From positions 124,001 to 188,000 of the forward strand of contig NZ_MRCQ01000006.1 of NCBI RefSeq assembly GCF_002304005.1: 64,000 nucleotides of DNA, in the 5' to 3' direction. Made by a program: the position numbers and the translations under genes. Of this stretch, positions 1 to 9,253 are shown piece after piece. Under the pieces are notes generated by a model that worked only from the letters and a program-made list of their open reading frames with translations, did no database searches and was not told where the DNA came from. Position 1 is the stretch's first letter. Every line of letters begins with the position of its first letter. The stretch comes from Flavobacterium sp. ACN6. GTDB taxonomy: Bacteria; Bacteroidota; Bacteroidia; Flavobacteriales; Flavobacteriaceae.

Positions 1-1
1 T

Positions 2-427
2 GAAAATAGTCCGATTAATGCAGGTCAATTAGTGCTTTCTCCAACAAGAACTTATGCGCCAATTATCAAGAAAATTTTAGATAAATATACACCAAAAGAT
101 ATACACGGAATGGTGCATTGCAGTGGAGGAGCACAGACAAAAATCCTTCATTTCGTGCAGAATTTACACGTTATAAAAGATAATTTATTTCCAGTACCGC
201 CATTGTTCAAGTTAATTCAGGAGCAATCAAAAACAGATTGGAAAGAAATGTATCAGGTTTTCAACTGTGGCCACCGTATGGAAATTTATGTTCCAGAAAA
301 TATTGCACAAGATATTATTGAAATTTCAAAATCATTCAATGTAGACGCTCAAATCGTGGGTAGAGTAGAAGCTTCTGAAGAGAAGAAACTTACCATTACA
401 AGCGAATACGGCAAATTTGAATATTAA
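2..427 (+). CDS. purM: Phosphoribosylformylglycinamidine cyclo-ligase (AIR synthase), C-terminal part
   Basis: The 5' end lies outside the window; the reading frame is open from base 2 and about 141 residues remain. PurM makes aminoimidazole ribotide from FGAM with ATP in de novo purine synthesis in the cytoplasm. The remaining part fits the C-terminal domain of the Bacteroidota version: an ALV-type strand before SPTRTYAP, then HCSGGAQTKILHF (the glycine-rich loop) and FNCGHRMEIYVPE. A GTG at base 32 is in frame but is inside the domain and is not a start. The gene is followed by a strong dyad repeat that could stop transcription. The call rests on motif recognition of a fragment. Confidence 0.8.
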   Translation, partial: ENSPINAGQLVLSPTRTYAPIIKKILDKYTPKDIHGMVHCSGGAQTKILHFVQNLHVIKDNLFPVPPLFKLIQEQSKTDWKEMYQVFNCGHRMEIYVPENIAQDIIEISKSFNVDAQIVGRVEASEEKKLTITSEYGKFEY

Positions 428-435
428 TTTTTTTC

Positions 436-496
436 TGTAGAGACGCACAGCAGTGCGTCTTTCGGCATTTTAGACGCACTGCTGTGCGTCTCTACA
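436..496. repeat. Nested-palindrome intergenic repeat (REP/MITE-like)
   Basis: Two perfectly complementary 25-bp arms (436-460 and 472-496) flank an 11-bp loop. Each arm is itself a palindrome (AGACGCAC AGCA GTGCGTCT), so the element can fold as one long hairpin or as two small ones. It lies between purM and the next gene and may also act as a terminator. Its sequence looks like the short dispersed palindromes seen in Flavobacterium intergenic regions; that comparison is from memory. Confidence 0.85.
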
Positions 497-514
497 ACTT
501 ATAAAACGAGGTAT

Positions 515-871
515 ATGTACGAATTACTTTTTTGGAAATATATAGACGAAATCTACTTGAACAATCAAGAAGTTTATGAAGCGCTACTTGAAAAAGAAGA
601 AGTAGAAGGTTTAGCTGTTCTTCAAATTGAGGTAATCGTAAATAGAATCAATTCTGTTTTTTCTGACTGGGAAAGAGTAGACGAAAACAGCTGGAAAAAT
701 CCTAAAGGAAAAGGTGCATTTCAGGTTGTTACAACTCCGCAAAGCATAAAAATTGACTGCTACGGCACAGAAGGAAAAACCATGAACAAATTAGTTGATG
801 TCATGGAAGAATTCAAATGCCCGCTTTACGACCCTCAAGTTCCCGAACGTTATGATGAAATGAGTGAATAA
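515..871 (+). CDS. Conserved hypothetical protein, 118 aa
   Basis: I do not recognise a named family. The product is a small, acidic, soluble protein with no signal peptide or membrane segment. It has a helical N-terminal half (MYELLFWKYIDEIYLNNQEV) and a C-terminal alpha/beta part with WKNPKGKGAFQVVTTPQ. The ATG at 515 is the first Met after the repeat. It is on the same strand as purM but is separated from it by the palindromic repeat, so co-transcription is uncertain. It converges with the next gene. Codon use looks like that of its neighbours. Confidence 0.7.
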   Translation: MYELLFWKYIDEIYLNNQEVYEALLEKEEVEGLAVLQIEVIVNRINSVFSDWERVDENSWKNPKGKGAFQVVTTPQSIKIDCYGTEGKTMNKLVDVMEEFKCPLYDPQVPERYDEMSE

Positions 872-896
872 AATTGTTAATTGACAATTAACAATT
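872..896. repeat. Short AT-only palindrome between convergent genes
   Basis: AATTGTTAATT, a GAC spacer, and AATTAACAATT form a perfect 11-bp inverted repeat. It starts right after one stop codon and ends a few bases before the stop codon of the opposing gene. It could be a weak bidirectional terminator or a dispersed repeat. Confidence 0.6.
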
Positions 897-900
897 AACA

Positions 901-1524
901 CTATCCATCTTTCAAAAGCAGATCCTGTTCTTTTCTAAGTTTTACCACTAATTGATCAACATAAGTTTTTATTTTCTGTGGAAGTAAATTCCAATTGGCA
1001 TCTTTTTTAAAACTTCTACAATCATCCAAATCGCATTCTACGGCTCTAATCACGTACTTTTTATTATTGTAAACCGTAATGATTTTTACACGTCTTATTA
1101 AATCATATTCTGTTTTAGTTCCGTACACAATTACAGGATCAATATAACCATCGCCGTCAAGATCTTTTGTACTGCAGTACTTTGTCCAAAACCATATTGT
1201 AGTTTCTTTCGGGATATAATCTGCCAGCAAATCATTAATTCGCCATTTTTCCAAAAATCCGCCGTGATCATTCATGACACAAATTGCCTGAATTTTGGTA
1301 TTCAGCGTATCTTTTTTAGAAATTGTCTTCCGATTTTCGGTGAAAACCAAATCATAAATACCTCCTTTATCACTATATTCAATTGCTTTGTAGATGGGAA
1401 AATCTGTAATCTCATTAAGTTCTCTTTGTGCAATCTGCTCTTTCGTTAATTTATAACTTTCCGTTTTCTGAGAGAAACCAAGAGTTGAATTAATTAAAAT
1501 CAGGAACAATAATATTTTTTTCAT
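901..1524 (-). CDS. Exported protein of unknown function, 207 aa
   Basis: The protein begins with a Sec signal peptide (MKKILLFLILINSTLGFSQ), so it is probably periplasmic or outer-membrane associated. The mature part has a KDLDGDGYIDPVIVYG segment, a calcium-loop-like motif seen in FG-GAP and related beta-rich proteins, followed by beta strands and ending in a Lys/Leu-rich helix. It distantly resembles the family NCBI names M949_RS01915 (surface polysaccharide biosynthesis); this is a weak impression only. It is a single gene, divergent from the GH92 gene. Confidence 0.65.
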   Translation of the reverse strand: MKKILLFLILINSTLGFSQKTESYKLTKEQIAQRELNEITDFPIYKAIEYSDKGGIYDLVFTENRKTISKKDTLNTKIQAICVMNDHGGFLEKWRINDLLADYIPKETTIWFWTKYCSTKDLDGDGYIDPVIVYGTKTEYDLIRRVKIITVYNNKKYVIRAVECDLDDCRSFKKDANWNLLPQKIKTYVDQLVVKLRKEQDLLLKDG

Positions 1525-1650
1525 TGAGATTTACTTTAGATGTTCAAAGATATTTAAATAGATTTTAGTTTAAAATTTTTTAAAAACTCTATTTTATTGT
1601 AATTTTCTAACCAGAAGTTACATTTTTAAATTCCTAAAACTAATCCAACT

Positions 1651-3936
1651 ATGAGGTTATTAATACTTTTCTCGTTGTTCTTTTACAATCAGTTTATTAA
1701 TGCACAAAAAATAACGACAACAGAAATTTACGAGCCAGTAGATTTTGTAAATCCGTTAATGGGAAGTGATTCTAAACCAGATCTTTCAAACGGAAATACT
1801 TATCCGGCAATAGCATTACCTTGGGGAATGAACTTTTGGACTCCGCAAACGGGAAAAATGGGCGATGGCTGGATTTATACTTATTCTGCAGATAAAATCC
1901 GCGGTTTCAAACAAACGCACGCACCTTCTCCGTGGATGAACGATTACGGACAGTTTTCGATAATGCCCGTTACAGGAAAACCTGTTTTTAACGAAGACGA
2001 AAGAGCAAGCTGGTTTTCGCATAAATCTGAAATTGTAAAACCATATTATTACAGCGTTTATTTGGCAGATTATGATGTAACAACAGAAATAAGTCCGACG
2101 GAAAGAGCCGCTTATTTTAAATTTACTTTCCCAGAAAATGATAAATCATATATAGTTGTTGATGCATTTAATAAAGGATCTTATATTAAGATCATTCCCA
2201 GTGAAAACAAAATAATAGGATATTCGACCAAAAACAGCAGAGGAGTTCCATCTAATTTCAAAAACTATTTTGTCATTCAGTTTGATCAGCCTTTTGAAGA
2301 AATAAACACTTTTAGTGATAAAACTTTAAAAAAGGAACAAGAAGTTACTTCAGATCATACTGGCGCTGTGGTTGGCTTTAAAACTAAAAAAGGACAAATT
2401 ATCACTGCAAAAGTAGCGTCTTCATTTATAAGTTTTGAGCAGGCCGAATTAAACTTAAAAGAGATTGGTTCTAATGATTTTGAAAATATCAAAGAAAAAG
2501 GCAGAGCACTTTGGAATAAGAAACTGGGGACTATTATTACCGAAGGAGGAACAAAAGAACAAAATCAGGTTTTTTATTCTTGTTTGTACCGAACAATGCT
2601 TTTTCCAAGAAAATTTTTCGAATACGATAAAAACGGAAATATAGTTCATTATAGTCCGTACAATGGAGAAGTAGCTCCAGGATATATGTTTACCGATACT
2701 GGATTTTGGGATACTTTCAGGGCGTTGTTTCCTCTCTTGAACATTCTGGAACCAGAGTTAAACTCCAATATTCAGGAAGGACTTTTGAATGCGTATAAAG
2801 AAAGCGGCTGGCTTCCAGAATGGGGAAGTCCGGGACTGCGCAACGTTATGGTTGGAAACAATTCAGCATCGGTTGTAGCAGAAGCTTATTTGAAAAATAA
2901 AAGCGCCTATAAATATGATATAGAAAGTTTATATCAGGCTTTGATTCATGGAGCAACTAACGAAGGACCGTTAAACGCTGTTGGGAGATTTGGAGTTAAT
3001 TATTATAATGAACTTGGTTATGTTCCATACGACGTTTCTATTAACGAAAGTGCGGCACGAACCTTAGAATATGCTTATGATGATTTTTCGATTTATCAGC
3101 TCGGAAAGGCATTAGGAAAACCTAAAAAAGAAATAGAATTATACAGAAAAAGAAGTTTGAATTATAAAAATCTATTCGATCCTGAAACCAAATTAATGCG
3201 CGGTAAATTAGCCGATGGAAAATTTATGAGTCCGTTCAATCCCTTTAAATGGGGAGATGCCTTTACAGAAGGAAACAGCTGGCATTACACCTGGTCTGTC
3301 TTTCATGATGTCGATGGTTTGATAAACCTGATGGGCGGAAAAGCAAAATTTGCAGCAAAACTGGATGAAGTTTTTTCATTAGAACCTATTTTCGATGAAG
3401 CGTATTATAAAGAAGTAATTCACGAAATTCGCGAAATGCAGATTGCCAACATGGGACAGTATGCGCATGGAAATCAGCCAATTCAGCATATGATTTATTT
3501 ATATGCTTACGCAGATGAACCTTGGAAAACACAATATTGGGTTCGAGAAACCATGAATAGAATGTACAAACCCACACCAGATGGTTATTGCGGGGATGAA
3601 GATAATGGGCAGACTTCTGCGTGGTATGTATTTTCTGCCTTAGGATTTTATCCTGTCTGTCCAACTTGCAGTGAATATGTTATTGGTGCTCCGTTGTTTA
3701 AGAAAGTCACAATTAATCTCGAAAACGGAAAACAAATTATAATCAATGCCAAAAATAACAGCGATCAAAATAAATATATTCAAAATACATTTTTAAACGG
3801 TGCAGAATATAATAAAAGCTATTTCTCGCATCAAGATTTAATGAACGGTGCAGTAATCGATTTTGAAATGAATGATACCCAAAATAAAAGTGGAAAACCA
3901 AAAACAGCTCCATTTTCACTTTCTAAAGAAAAATAA
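1651..3936 (+). CDS. GH92 family glycoside hydrolase, Gln in place of the general acid
   Basis: This is an exported enzyme of 761 aa (signal peptide ends near FINAQ) with the full GH92 fold: the N-terminal beta-domain starts at VDFVNPLMGS and the catalytic (alpha/alpha)6 barrel covers about residues 280-740. GH92 enzymes are calcium-dependent exo-alpha-mannosidases. The base region is intact (GDEDNGQTSAWY, D649/D651). The loop that is HGNEPSHH in characterised alpha-mannosidases reads HGNQPIQH here, with Q609 at the general-acid position. From memory, the same Glu-to-Gln change is known in GH92 enzymes that remove mannose from mannose-1-phospho-6-mannose, where the leaving group needs no protonation. 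It is the first gene of a two-gene GH92 operon (14-bp gap) and has no SusC/D beside it. Confidence 0.9.
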   Translation: MRLLILFSLFFYNQFINAQKITTTEIYEPVDFVNPLMGSDSKPDLSNGNTYPAIALPWGMNFWTPQTGKMGDGWIYTYSADKIRGFKQTHAPSPWMNDYGQFSIMPVTGKPVFNEDERASWFSHKSEIVKPYYYSVYLADYDVTTEISPTERAAYFKFTFPENDKSYIVVDAFNKGSYIKIIPSENKIIGYSTKNSRGVPSNFKNYFVIQFDQPFEEINTFSDKTLKKEQEVTSDHTGAVVGFKTKKGQIITAKVASSFISFEQAELNLKEIGSNDFENIKEKGRALWNKKLGTIITEGGTKEQNQVFYSCLYRTMLFPRKFFEYDKNGNIVHYSPYNGEVAPGYMFTDTGFWDTFRALFPLLNILEPELNSNIQEGLLNAYKESGWLPEWGSPGLRNVMVGNNSASVVAEAYLKNKSAYKYDIESLYQALIHGATNEGPLNAVGRFGVNYYNELGYVPYDVSINESAARTLEYAYDDFSIYQLGKALGKPKKEIELYRKRSLNYKNLFDPETKLMRGKLADGKFMSPFNPFKWGDAFTEGNSWHYTWSVFHDVDGLINLMGGKAKFAAKLDEVFSLEPIFDEAYYKEVIHEIREMQIANMGQYAHGNQPIQHMIYLYAYADEPWKTQYWVRETMNRMYKPTPDGYCGDEDNGQTSAWYVFSALGFYPVCPTCSEYVIGAPLFKKVTINLENGKQIIINAKNNSDQNKYIQNTFLNGAEYNKSYFSHQDLMNGAVIDFEMNDTQNKSGKPKTAPFSLSKEK

Positions 3937-3950
3937 ATTAAACCTAAAAT

Positions 3951-6284
3951 ATGAATCAAATTAATCTTCTAAAGTTTTTTAAAAGCATTTTTTTATTGTT
4001 ACTGGCAATAAACTGTTATAATGAAATTCATGCTCAAAAAAAACAGGATAACTTAAAAAATCTAATTCAATACGTAGATCCAATGATTGGAACTGCAAAA
4101 ATGGGTCATACTTATCCAGGTGCAACAGTTCCTTTTGGGAGCGTGCAGTTAAGCCCCGAGACAGATACAATTGCCTATAGTTTAAACGGAAAATATAATG
4201 GCGAAGTATACAAATATTGTGCAGGATATCAATATGAAGATAAAACAATTGTAGGTTTCAGCCACACGCATTTCAGCGGAACAGGCCATTCGGATTTAGG
4301 TGATTTCTTAATCATGCCGACAACGGGAAAACTACAATTAAATCCCGGAGTTGCTTCAAAACCTTTGTCCGGATATAGATCGGCATTTTCTCATTCGACA
4401 GAAAAAGCAGAACCTGCGTATTACAGCGTTTTTATAGAGGACCATAAAATAAAAGCAGAACTCACGGCAACAACTCGCGTTGGAATGCATCAATATACTT
4501 TCCCAAAGTCAGATGAAGCGCATATTATTCTGGATTTAACTTCAGGAATTTACAATTATGATAAAAAGAATGTTTGGACGTTTGTCAGAGTAGAAAACGA
4601 CACTTTAATTACCGGTTACCGCCAGACAAATGGCTGGGCAAGAACAAGGACCGTATATTTTGCAATGTCGTTTAGTAAGCCAATTAAGAGCTACGGACAA
4701 GCAGCGCAGGAAAAAAGTGTTTATAGAGGTTTTTGGGGAAGATTCGATCAAACCAAAAATTTTCCAGAAATGGCAGGTCAAAACTTAAAACTGTTTTTTG
4801 ATTTTGATACGAATGAAGGAGAGAAAATCAAAATTAAAATGGCTTTATCTCCCGTTAGTTCTGCCGGGGCACTAGAAAACATGAAAAAAGAAGCTCCAGA
4901 CTGGGATTTCGAAAAAGTAAAAAAACAAAGTCAGGAAGTTTGGAACAAAGAATTGAATAAAATTCAGGTTGAAACCATTCAGAAAGAAGATTTAGTTAAC
5001 TTTTATACCGCAATGTACCACGCTTTTCTTGGTCCAACAGAATACATGGATTTAGACCGAAATTACAAAGGTTTGGATATGAATGTTCATAAAGCCGAAA
5101 ATTTCACGAATTATACCAGTTATTCCCTTTGGGACACCTATCGAGCTTTGCATCCATTGTTCAATATTGTACAGCCAAAACGAAATGCTGATATGGTGAG
5201 TTCAATGCTGGCACATTCGGATCAAAGCGTTCATAAAATGCTTCCAATCTGGTCGCATTATGCCAATGAAAACTGGTGTATGATTGGTTATCATTCCGTA
5301 TCTGTTGTTGCCGATGCGATTGTAAAAGGCAATATTACTTTTGATGCAGAAAAAGCACTTCAGGCATGCGTGAATACAGCAAAAGTTCCGTATTACGACG
5401 GACTGGATTATTACATGAAAAAAGGTTATGTTCCAGAAGATAAAAATGGTGCATCGGTTTCTAAAACTTTAGAATATGCTTATGATGACTGGGCAATTGC
5501 TCAGGCCGCAAAGAAATTAGGAAAAACGGAAATCTATAATGAGTTTATCGAAAGGTCTAAAAACTATAAAAACGTTTATGACGAGAAAACAGGTTTTATG
5601 CGCCCTAAACTGAATGACGGAACTTTTAAAAAAGAATTTGATCCGCTAGATACGCACGGTCAAGGTTTTATAGAAGGGAATTCATGGAATTATAGTTTAT
5701 ACGTACCTCAAGATCCAGCGGATATGATTAAAATGATGGGAGGAAGTGACAAATTTAAAGTTCGTTTAGATTCTCTATTTAATATGCATTTGCCAGACAA
5801 GTATTTTGAAAATACAGAAGATATTACCAGAGACGGAATTATTGGAAATTACGTGCACGGAAACGAACCTTCGCATCACGTAGTGTATTTATACAACTGG
5901 ACAGATTCTCCTTGGAAAGCCCAAGATAAAATCAGAATGATCTTGAAAAAAATGTACCGAAATGGAGCTGATGGATTGGGCGGTAATGACGATTTCGGGC
6001 AAATGAGTGCCTGGTATATTTTCAGCAGTTTAGGATTTTATCCTGTCGCTCCAGGTTCTGACGAATATGCTTTAGGAAGTCCGCTGGTTAAAAAAGCAGT
6101 TTTTAATTTAGAAAACGGAAAAAACTTTGAAGTGGAAACAGTAAACCAATCGGATAAAAATGTTTTTGTAAGCAAAGTGCTGTTGAATGGAAAACAATTA
6201 GATAAGCCATTTTTAAAACATAATGATGTCTTAAATGGAGGGAAAATTACGTTTTACATGAGTAGTAAACCGAATAAGTATTAG
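3951..6284 (+). CDS. GH92 family alpha-mannosidase, exported
   Basis: This 777-aa enzyme has a signal peptide ending near NEIHAQ. Motifs in order are QYVDPMIGTAKMGHTYPGA and VPFGSVQLSPETD in the N-terminal beta-domain, FSHTHFSGTGHSDLGDF, a GHG-type loop GQGFIEGNSWNYS, HGNEPSHH with E639 as the expected general acid, and GNDDFGQMSAWY (D680/D681) for the base region. This is the pattern of ordinary exo-acting GH92 alpha-mannosidases. It follows the other GH92 gene by 14 bp and is likely co-transcribed. Together the pair could trim phosphorylated and plain mannan chains, for example from yeast; the linkage cannot be read from sequence. Confidence 0.93.
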   Translation: MNQINLLKFFKSIFLLLLAINCYNEIHAQKKQDNLKNLIQYVDPMIGTAKMGHTYPGATVPFGSVQLSPETDTIAYSLNGKYNGEVYKYCAGYQYEDKTIVGFSHTHFSGTGHSDLGDFLIMPTTGKLQLNPGVASKPLSGYRSAFSHSTEKAEPAYYSVFIEDHKIKAELTATTRVGMHQYTFPKSDEAHIILDLTSGIYNYDKKNVWTFVRVENDTLITGYRQTNGWARTRTVYFAMSFSKPIKSYGQAAQEKSVYRGFWGRFDQTKNFPEMAGQNLKLFFDFDTNEGEKIKIKMALSPVSSAGALENMKKEAPDWDFEKVKKQSQEVWNKELNKIQVETIQKEDLVNFYTAMYHAFLGPTEYMDLDRNYKGLDMNVHKAENFTNYTSYSLWDTYRALHPLFNIVQPKRNADMVSSMLAHSDQSVHKMLPIWSHYANENWCMIGYHSVSVVADAIVKGNITFDAEKALQACVNTAKVPYYDGLDYYMKKGYVPEDKNGASVSKTLEYAYDDWAIAQAAKKLGKTEIYNEFIERSKNYKNVYDEKTGFMRPKLNDGTFKKEFDPLDTHGQGFIEGNSWNYSLYVPQDPADMIKMMGGSDKFKVRLDSLFNMHLPDKYFENTEDITRDGIIGNYVHGNEPSHHVVYLYNWTDSPWKAQDKIRMILKKMYRNGADGLGGNDDFGQMSAWYIFSSLGFYPVAPGSDEYALGSPLVKKAVFNLENGKNFEVETVNQSDKNVFVSKVLLNGKQLDKPFLKHNDVLNGGKITFYMSSKPNKY

Positions 6285-6378
6285 ATAAGGTGCTGAGGTT
6301 CTAAGATTAAGGTACTAAGTATTTAAGGTTTTAGTATTTAATTGAGAGATAAACCTGCTAGGTTTTGATTCCAAGCTT

Positions 6379-6455
6379 CTGCAAGGTTTACAAAACCTTG
6401 TAGGTGTATTTTCGTGATGCATATAAATACCTACAAGGTTTTGTAAACCTTGCAG
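6379..6455. repeat. Nested-palindrome intergenic repeat
   Basis: Two perfectly complementary 27-bp arms (6379-6405 and 6429-6455) surround a 23-bp loop. Each arm contains its own palindrome, CAAGGTTT ACA AAACCTTG. The architecture matches the element at 436-496 although the sequence differs. The 301-bp gap 6285-6585 otherwise holds only AT-rich sequence with words such as GAGGTTCTAAG that recur in other gaps of the window. Confidence 0.8.
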
Positions 6456-6585
6456 GATAAACCAAAGATTGCAAGGCTGTATAGTCAATTAATAAGATTA
6501 TTAAAATTCGATAAAATTTGTGCAATTCGTGGCAGAAGAACAAAAAACTTCACGAAATTTGCATTTCAAATAAAGAAAACAAAAG

Positions 6586-7029
6586 ATGAAAATAAACTTA
6601 AAATCAGGAATTGATAAATTGCTTTTCGGGATGAAGCAGAACGATGTAACGGCTGTTTTAGGAAAACCTGATAAAAACTATAAAGACGAAGATGATAATG
6701 TGATTTTTGTTTACAATGCACAAAAAATCAGATTGACATTTTATGAGGAAGAAGATTTAAAATTAGGTTACCTAGTTGCTTCAAGCGCTGATTTAGAAGT
6801 TTTTGGATTCAAAATAATCGGAAGAAAAATTGAAGAGGTAAAGAAAGATTTTGCTGCAAAAGGAATTACAAAATACAATCAGGAAACTTTTGATACTTTC
6901 GAAAATTACTTTAATGAAGACAATTGGTTTATTCTTCAGACAGAATACGATGAGGTTGTAAAATTAGAAATAGGAGCGATCATTAATAGTAAAGACGAAT
7001 TTGACTGGAAGTTTCCGGTGAAGAAATAA
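6586..7029 (+). CDS. Conserved hypothetical protein, 147 aa
   Basis: I do not recognise a named family. It is a soluble cytoplasmic protein without a signal peptide. The start (LKSGIDKLLFGMKQNDVTAVLGKPDK) has the G-M-x(3-5)-V-x3-LG-P pattern shared by BamE/SmpA-like folds and by some small immunity-like proteins of Bacteroidota. The remainder is acidic alpha/beta sequence ending EFDWKFPVKK. It stands alone between two repeat-rich gaps. Confidence 0.65.
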   Translation: MKINLKSGIDKLLFGMKQNDVTAVLGKPDKNYKDEDDNVIFVYNAQKIRLTFYEEEDLKLGYLVASSADLEVFGFKIIGRKIEEVKKDFAAKGITKYNQETFDTFENYFNEDNWFILQTEYDEVVKLEIGAIINSKDEFDWKFPVKK

Positions 7030-7070
7030 ACATAATTTTGTCATTCTTTGTTAGAATGACAAAACAAAAA

Positions 7071-7103
7071 ACCTTTGTCAAAGTTTTAAACTTTGACAAA
7101 GGT
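7071..7103. repeat. Perfect 16-bp palindrome with 1-base loop
   Basis: ACCTTTGTCAAAGTTT (7071-7086) and its complement (7088-7103) are separated by one base. Each arm again contains a smaller dyad (TTTGTCAAA). It lies just downstream of the 147-aa gene and could be a terminator stem, but there is no clean T-run after it. Confidence 0.75.
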
Positions 7104-7140
7104 ATACTTATGCAGACAATCTTGTCAATCCTGCGGAACG

Positions 7141-7207
7141 AAGGATCACACTCGAAACTCGACAAAGATTGGCAGAATGACAGTGAGGAAATACTAGTGT
7201 GATCCTT
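7141..7207. repeat. Inverted repeat with 12-bp arms
   Basis: AAGGATCACACT (7141-7152) pairs with AGTGTGATCCTT (7196-7207) across a 43-bp loop. It sits directly after the 7071-7103 palindrome, so the 289-bp gap is almost fully occupied by palindromic repeats and the terminator at 7268-7305. Confidence 0.65.
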
Positions 7208-7267
7208 TGTTTCTTCAGCCTGACAAACGTAATAACAGCCTAAGAACTAAACAACAGTTTAGTAAAC

Positions 7268-7305
7268 AAAAAAATAACCGACAATCACTTGTCGGTTATT
7301 TTTTT
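7268..7305. terminator. Bidirectional rho-independent terminator
   Basis: A 17-bp stem containing ATAACCGACAA / TTGTCGGTTAT with a 4-base loop has A-runs and T-runs on the two sides. It can end both the 147-aa plus-strand gene and the minus-strand M61 peptidase gene, which begins its stop codon 14 bases away. Confidence 0.85.
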
Positions 7306-7318
7306 GTTTTAAAAGAAA

Positions 7319-9175
7319 TTATCCTTTTAACCATGCATTTTTAAGTTTGTCTTTTGAAGCATCAGTTGCTTTAAAAGTTTCAGACTCTTCGTATGGTAAC
7401 TTTACAGTTCCTTTAATTGTTTCTTCTTTTGTACCTTTTTTTACTTTTAAAGTGATTGGATCATTTTCTTTCCAGTTTTCACTTTCAGTAATCAAATCAT
7501 AGATGTTATCTAGAGAATATGGTTTGTTGTTAACAGCTAAGATTTTATCGCCGCCTTTTAAATTCAGGTTTTTGAAGAAAGCATTTGGCTCGATATCACC
7601 ACGAACAGCAATTTCTTTTGTTGCTTTGTCAATAGTAATATATGGACTTTGTCCTTTGATGAAAACATTTCCAGGTTTTTTCTCAGATGCTTTTGTTACC
7701 CCCACTTTAGCTAAGTAAAAATCGTAAGGAATTGGAGTAGTTCCTGCTACATATTTGTTTAGGAATTCGCCCACTTCAGGATACGTCAATGAAGTTATTT
7801 TTGCAAAAAGTTCATCATCATTAAATGGTTTTTCAACACCATATTCGTTAGATAATTTATGCATTAAATCAAGAATACCTCTTTCTCCGTTGCTTTTCTC
7901 TCTAATGATAATGTCAATACACATTCCGATTAAAGCTCCTTTTTGATATACATTTAAGTATTGATCTTTATAAGGTTGTTCAAGTACGTTTTTACTCATT
8001 ACAGTAAACGACATTGTATCGTTTAAACCTTTTGCTTGTTCGATTTTATCAGCGATACGAGAATAAAATTCAGCTTCGTCAATCAAACCTTGGTTGATCT
8101 GGAAAAGATTTGCAAAATATTCTGTTACACCTTCATACATCCATAAATGCTCAGACATTTTCGGGTCATTATAATCAAAATACTGAATTTCTTTTGAGTG
8201 AACAGTTAATGGCGTTACAATATGGAAAAACTCATGAGAAACAACGTCTTTCATAGATTCTACCAATTTTTCTTTTGGCATTGATTCTGGTAAAACTACA
8301 GTTGTTGCTGTTGGGTGCTCTAATGCTCCAAAACCATGTGCATCGTCTTTTGCCATGCTGGATAAATACAATAAAACAGTATATTTTTTAGTAGCATTTA
8401 CTTTTCCTAAAAAGTTTTTCTGAGCAGTCATCATCGTTTTCATTTCTGGCGTAATGCTTTCTGCAGTAAATTTTCCAGTAGGAGAGTACACAGCGATTAA
8501 AATATCCATTCCGTTTACATTAAATGTAGTGTAATCTGGTTTAGAATACATAATCGGATTTTCTACTAAAACAGCGTAACGAGGAGTTGTAAATACATCA
8601 GCTGTATTGCTTGCATCTTCATCTGTCATAGAAGTTGCACCCCAAAGTGTTTCTGGGTGTGTAACAGTAACTTTGTAAGGAACATCTAATTTGTCTTTAA
8701 AATACCCTACAAAACCATGTGTATTCAACATGAAGTTTTTCCCTGCGTCAATGTTGGTTCCTGCAGGAGAGAAAACATCATCATTACCAAATCCAGTACC
8801 TTTTTCAGTATCAAAGGTATCGTTAACGAGGTAAGTGATTGTTTTTAATGTTTTCGCATTAGAAATAGACCAAGAATTGTCATCTATTCTTTTTACAGTT
8901 AATGCAGTTCCTTTAGCATCAAATGCTTTGAAATCTTCCGCATATTTTCCGTAATTATCTGTAGAATAAGTTCCAGGTACGGTTTTAGGAATACTATAAA
9001 CAATTTCGTCTGTTTTTATAGCTGGCGGCGTAACAGTTACCAAAACTTTGTCGTCTTTTACGTCAGTCAAATTGATGTTAACCTCTACTGTATTGCTTTT
9101 CGCGGCTCCAGTGCTACCTGTTTTACAGCTCCAAAAAGTTACCGCTAGAGCTAAGGTGTAAAGTATTTTTTTCAT
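7319..9175 (-). CDS. M61 family metallopeptidase with PDZ domain, lipoprotein
   Basis: This 618-aa envelope lipoprotein (lipobox FWSC, Cys at residue 16) has an N-terminal beta-domain to about residue 240, a zinc peptidase domain with SHEFFHIVTPL (the HExxH motif) and a downstream WMYEGVTEYFA helix that supplies the third ligand Glu, and a PDZ domain near residues 490-590. M61 enzymes are glycyl-type aminopeptidases; Flavobacteriaceae usually carry several. It is probably monocistronic: terminators lie on both sides. Substrates are unknown. Confidence 0.92.
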   Translation of the reverse strand: MKKILYTLALAVTFWSCKTGSTGAAKSNTVEVNINLTDVKDDKVLVTVTPPAIKTDEIVYSIPKTVPGTYSTDNYGKYAEDFKAFDAKGTALTVKRIDDNSWSISNAKTLKTITYLVNDTFDTEKGTGFGNDDVFSPAGTNIDAGKNFMLNTHGFVGYFKDKLDVPYKVTVTHPETLWGATSMTDEDASNTADVFTTPRYAVLVENPIMYSKPDYTTFNVNGMDILIAVYSPTGKFTAESITPEMKTMMTAQKNFLGKVNATKKYTVLLYLSSMAKDDAHGFGALEHPTATTVVLPESMPKEKLVESMKDVVSHEFFHIVTPLTVHSKEIQYFDYNDPKMSEHLWMYEGVTEYFANLFQINQGLIDEAEFYSRIADKIEQAKGLNDTMSFTVMSKNVLEQPYKDQYLNVYQKGALIGMCIDIIIREKSNGERGILDLMHKLSNEYGVEKPFNDDELFAKITSLTYPEVGEFLNKYVAGTTPIPYDFYLAKVGVTKASEKKPGNVFIKGQSPYITIDKATKEIAVRGDIEPNAFFKNLNLKGGDKILAVNNKPYSLDNIYDLITESENWKENDPITLKVKKGTKEETIKGTVKLPYEESETFKATDASKDKLKNAWLKG

Positions 9176-9253
9176 TTGTATATGTTTAGTTATTTTGTAT
9201 TTGTCACAAAAAACATAGAAAAGTTACTAAAAAATTACATTAAAATAAAAAAT

